Notes under the pieces: generated by a model
Told to the model about the DNA's origin: nothing
Database searches by the model: none
Seen by the model: the letters and a program-made list of their open reading frames with translations, nothing else
Assembly (NCBI GenBank): GCA_963792445.1
Contig: CAWBWO010000002.1
Coordinates: forward strand, 496,001-560,000
DNA from: Rummeliibacillus sp963792445
GTDB taxonomy: Bacteria > Bacillota > Bacilli > Bacillales_A > Planococcaceae
Reading direction: 5' to 3'
DNA: 64,000 nt
Part shown: positions 62,707 to 64,000 of the stretch, piece after piece
How the letters are laid out: the number at the start of each line of letters is the position of its first letter
Position numbering within the stretch: position 1 is the stretch's first letter
Made by a program: the position numbers and the translations under genes

Positions 62707-63684
62707 ATGTACAACAAAACAGATGCTTCGATTTGGAACGGGAGAGTAGACAGTAAAACACGTTTAGAAAGCTTTCGTTATCATCAAGTAGTGCAGTGTA
62801 TTCCAACGGATGAATTAAAGCAAAATTTAGGTGAGAAAAAAATTTCAATTATTGGTTTTGAATGCGATGAGGGTGTTAGAAGGAATAAGGGAAGAGTTGG
62901 CGCAAGAAAGGCACCTGTTGAAATTCGAAAGCAATTAGCGAGTATTCCTTGGAGAGGGCTTCCGGATGTTCATATTTATGATGTTGGTAATGTTATTTAC
63001 GAAGAGCAAATGTTAGAAAAGGCCCAAGAAGAATTAGGAAAGCATGTATGTGAAATAATCAATGCCAATTCAAAGTGTATTGTCTTTGGGGGAGGGCACG
63101 AGACGCTTTATGGTCATTATCTTGGTATTCGCGAAAGTGTTGGAAAAGAAGCAGTTATTGGGCTCGTCAATCTGGATGCGCATTTTGATTTACGCGAATA
63201 TGACGAACAAACCTCTTCCGGTACGATGTTTAAGCAAATCCTTGATATGGATGCAAAAGCGAGCTATTTTGTATGCGGTATTCAACGATACGGGAATACG
63301 ACGGAATTATATAATCGAGCAGATGAGTTAGGGGTTACTTATCTATATGAGGATGAAATGACTTTTGAAACTACGATTAAATCAGTAGAACGATTTATGA
63401 ATGACTGTGATGTCATTCTTTTCACTTTATGTACAGATGTAATTAGTGCAGCTCATGCACCTGGGGTAAGTGCTCCGTCACCATTTGGATTAGAACCAAG
63501 AATAGTTAGGGATATCATTCACACTGTATGTAAAAATCCTAAAGTTTCAAGTTTTAATATTTGTGAAGTGAATCCAGCTGTAGATGAAAGCAATCGAACG
63601 GTAAGACTTGCAGCTAATTTGGTTAATGAAGCGGTGTTAGCACTTCAAAAAGGGAATTTACTTGATCGAAACGAAGAAAGTTAA
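62707..63684 (+). CDS. hutG: Formimidoylglutamase HutG
   Basis: Arginase-fold hydrolase that splits N-formimidoyl-glutamate to glutamate and formamide, the last step of histidine degradation. The 325-residue protein has metal ligands His131 (GGGHE), Asp157/His159/Asp161 (NLDAHFD) and Asp244, plus HAPGVSAPSPFG. The usual first Asp of the SxDxD motif is Cys242 here (LCTDV), so one Mn ligand is atypical unless this is a clade feature. AAAGGAG lies ~7 nt before the ATG. No other hut genes are in the window, so it is either isolated or separated from hutHUI. Confidence 0.88.
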   Translation: MYNKTDASIWNGRVDSKTRLESFRYHQVVQCIPTDELKQNLGEKKISIIGFECDEGVRRNKGRVGARKAPVEIRKQLASIPWRGLPDVHIYDVGNVIYEEQMLEKAQEELGKHVCEIINANSKCIVFGGGHETLYGHYLGIRESVGKEAVIGLVNLDAHFDLREYDEQTSSGTMFKQILDMDAKASYFVCGIQRYGNTTELYNRADELGVTYLYEDEMTFETTIKSVERFMNDCDVILFTLCTDVISAAHAPGVSAPSPFGLEPRIVRDIIHTVCKNPKVSSFNICEVNPAVDESNRTVRLAANLVNEAVLALQKGNLLDRNEES

Positions 63685-63710
63685 GACTTTAATTATAACA
63701 GTATCAAAAA

Positions 63711-63755
63711 CAGCGAGAAGAAAAGATGAAACGGATTCTTTTCTTCTCGCTTTTC
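63711..63755. terminator. Bidirectional terminator after hutG
   Basis: AGCGAGAAGAAAAGA pairs with TTCTTTTCTTCTCGCT, flanked by A and T runs. Confidence 0.88.
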
Positions 63756-63792
63756 AAAAGCTTTGTATAATCTGCTGTCGAGGTATTTACTT

Positions 63793-64000
63793 TTATTTTA
63801 ATTTTTTAAAATAATAATTTATATCATCACTTGTTGTTCTGTAAGATTGATGTGTATGTCCATTTTTAAGCAATATCGAAAAAGAGGAGAGCAAAGTGTC
63901 AAGTTTCATTTTTTCATTTTGACCAACGATTAATTTGATACCATATTCTAGTAATTCTTCATTTATTTCTTCTTTCCAAACTATTGTTCCCAATACGGTA
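63793..64000 (-). CDS. Hypothetical protein (partial, start beyond window)
   Basis: The minus-strand frame is open to the right edge and reads GTIVWKEEINEELLEYGIKL, IVGQNEKMKLDTLLSSF and ends TSDDINYYFKKLK. At least 68 residues, charged, with no membrane segment. The frame is still open past the TTG at 63993, so the true start is probably outside. Family not recognised. It converges with hutG across a shared terminator. Confidence 0.5.
   Translation of the reverse strand, partial: TVLGTIVWKEEINEELLEYGIKLIVGQNEKMKLDTLLSSFSILLKNGHTHQSYRTTSDDINYYFKKLK

Overview
The window looks like chromosomal DNA of a low-GC, spore-forming member of the Bacillales, most likely the Lysinibacillus/Rummeliibacillus/Solibacillus group (Planococcaceae). 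This rests on gene content: a SAM-riboswitch metI-metC pair, citS-citT-citM, a gerKA-KB-KC spore germination operon, odhA-odhB, a leucine T-box before leuA, hutG, and AAGGAGG-type ribosome binding sites throughout. The genus is inference. No rRNA, canonical tRNA, CRISPR array or intact prophage was found.

Layout. 1-1.8 kb: metC (cut by the window edge) and metI on the minus strand behind an S-box. 2.1-5.0 kb: a yozE-like gene and deoD, then a decayed integrated element. The element has a broken tyrosine integrase, an orphan ORF, a multi-HTH protein and a second copy of the deoD 3' end with its terminator. 5.1-7.7 kb: an EamA exporter behind a possible leader peptide, a truncated DMT transporter, a carboxylesterase and a compact structured element. 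7.8-11.5 kb: citrate sensing and uptake (citST, citM with a probable cre site). 11.7-17.3 kb: ctpA, then a tandem duplication of [cobW end + secreted CAP protein] in which the second cobW copy is dead. 17.3-22.3 kb: gerK operon (gerKB has an in-frame stop) and a broken MATE exporter. 22.4-24.5 kb: a Bacillales-type interspersed repeat, murG, and a GNAT gene with a tRNA-like leader.

24.9-34.4 kb: dapF, a PAS-GGDEF diguanylate cyclase, an ArlRS-like two-component system, then odhA and a frameshifted odhB. 34.5-38.1 kb: small or decayed genes plus a cold-shock gene with a very long leader hairpin. 38.3-46.6 kb: two paralogous clusters, each with a LysR regulator, a GntP permease, a lipocalin-like protein and a 3-hydroxybutyrate-dehydrogenase-like SDR. 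I read these as two versions of a 3-hydroxybutyrate (or similar hydroxy-acid) uptake and oxidation module, and cluster A also has a three-way-junction RNA in its leader. 46.9-50.0 kb: a YcgR/YcgQ-type permease pair and a secreted beta-propeller. 50.0-54.5 kb: a polar amino-acid ABC importer, a LysE exporter and a YlmA-like ATPase. 54.5-57.4 kb: T-box/leuA and an MBL-fold hydrolase. 57.6-64 kb: cidR-cidA-cidB, a LytG-like glucosaminidase, an MFS exporter, a DinB-like protein, hutG and a partial unknown gene.

Caution. At least eight otherwise well-conserved genes carry single-base indels or an in-frame stop (citS, gerKB, MATE, odhB, LysR-2, SDR-2, the UPF0718 permease, the amino-acid binding protein, LysE). 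Insertions and deletions both occur and a core TCA gene is hit, so uncorrected sequencing errors are at least as likely as real decay.
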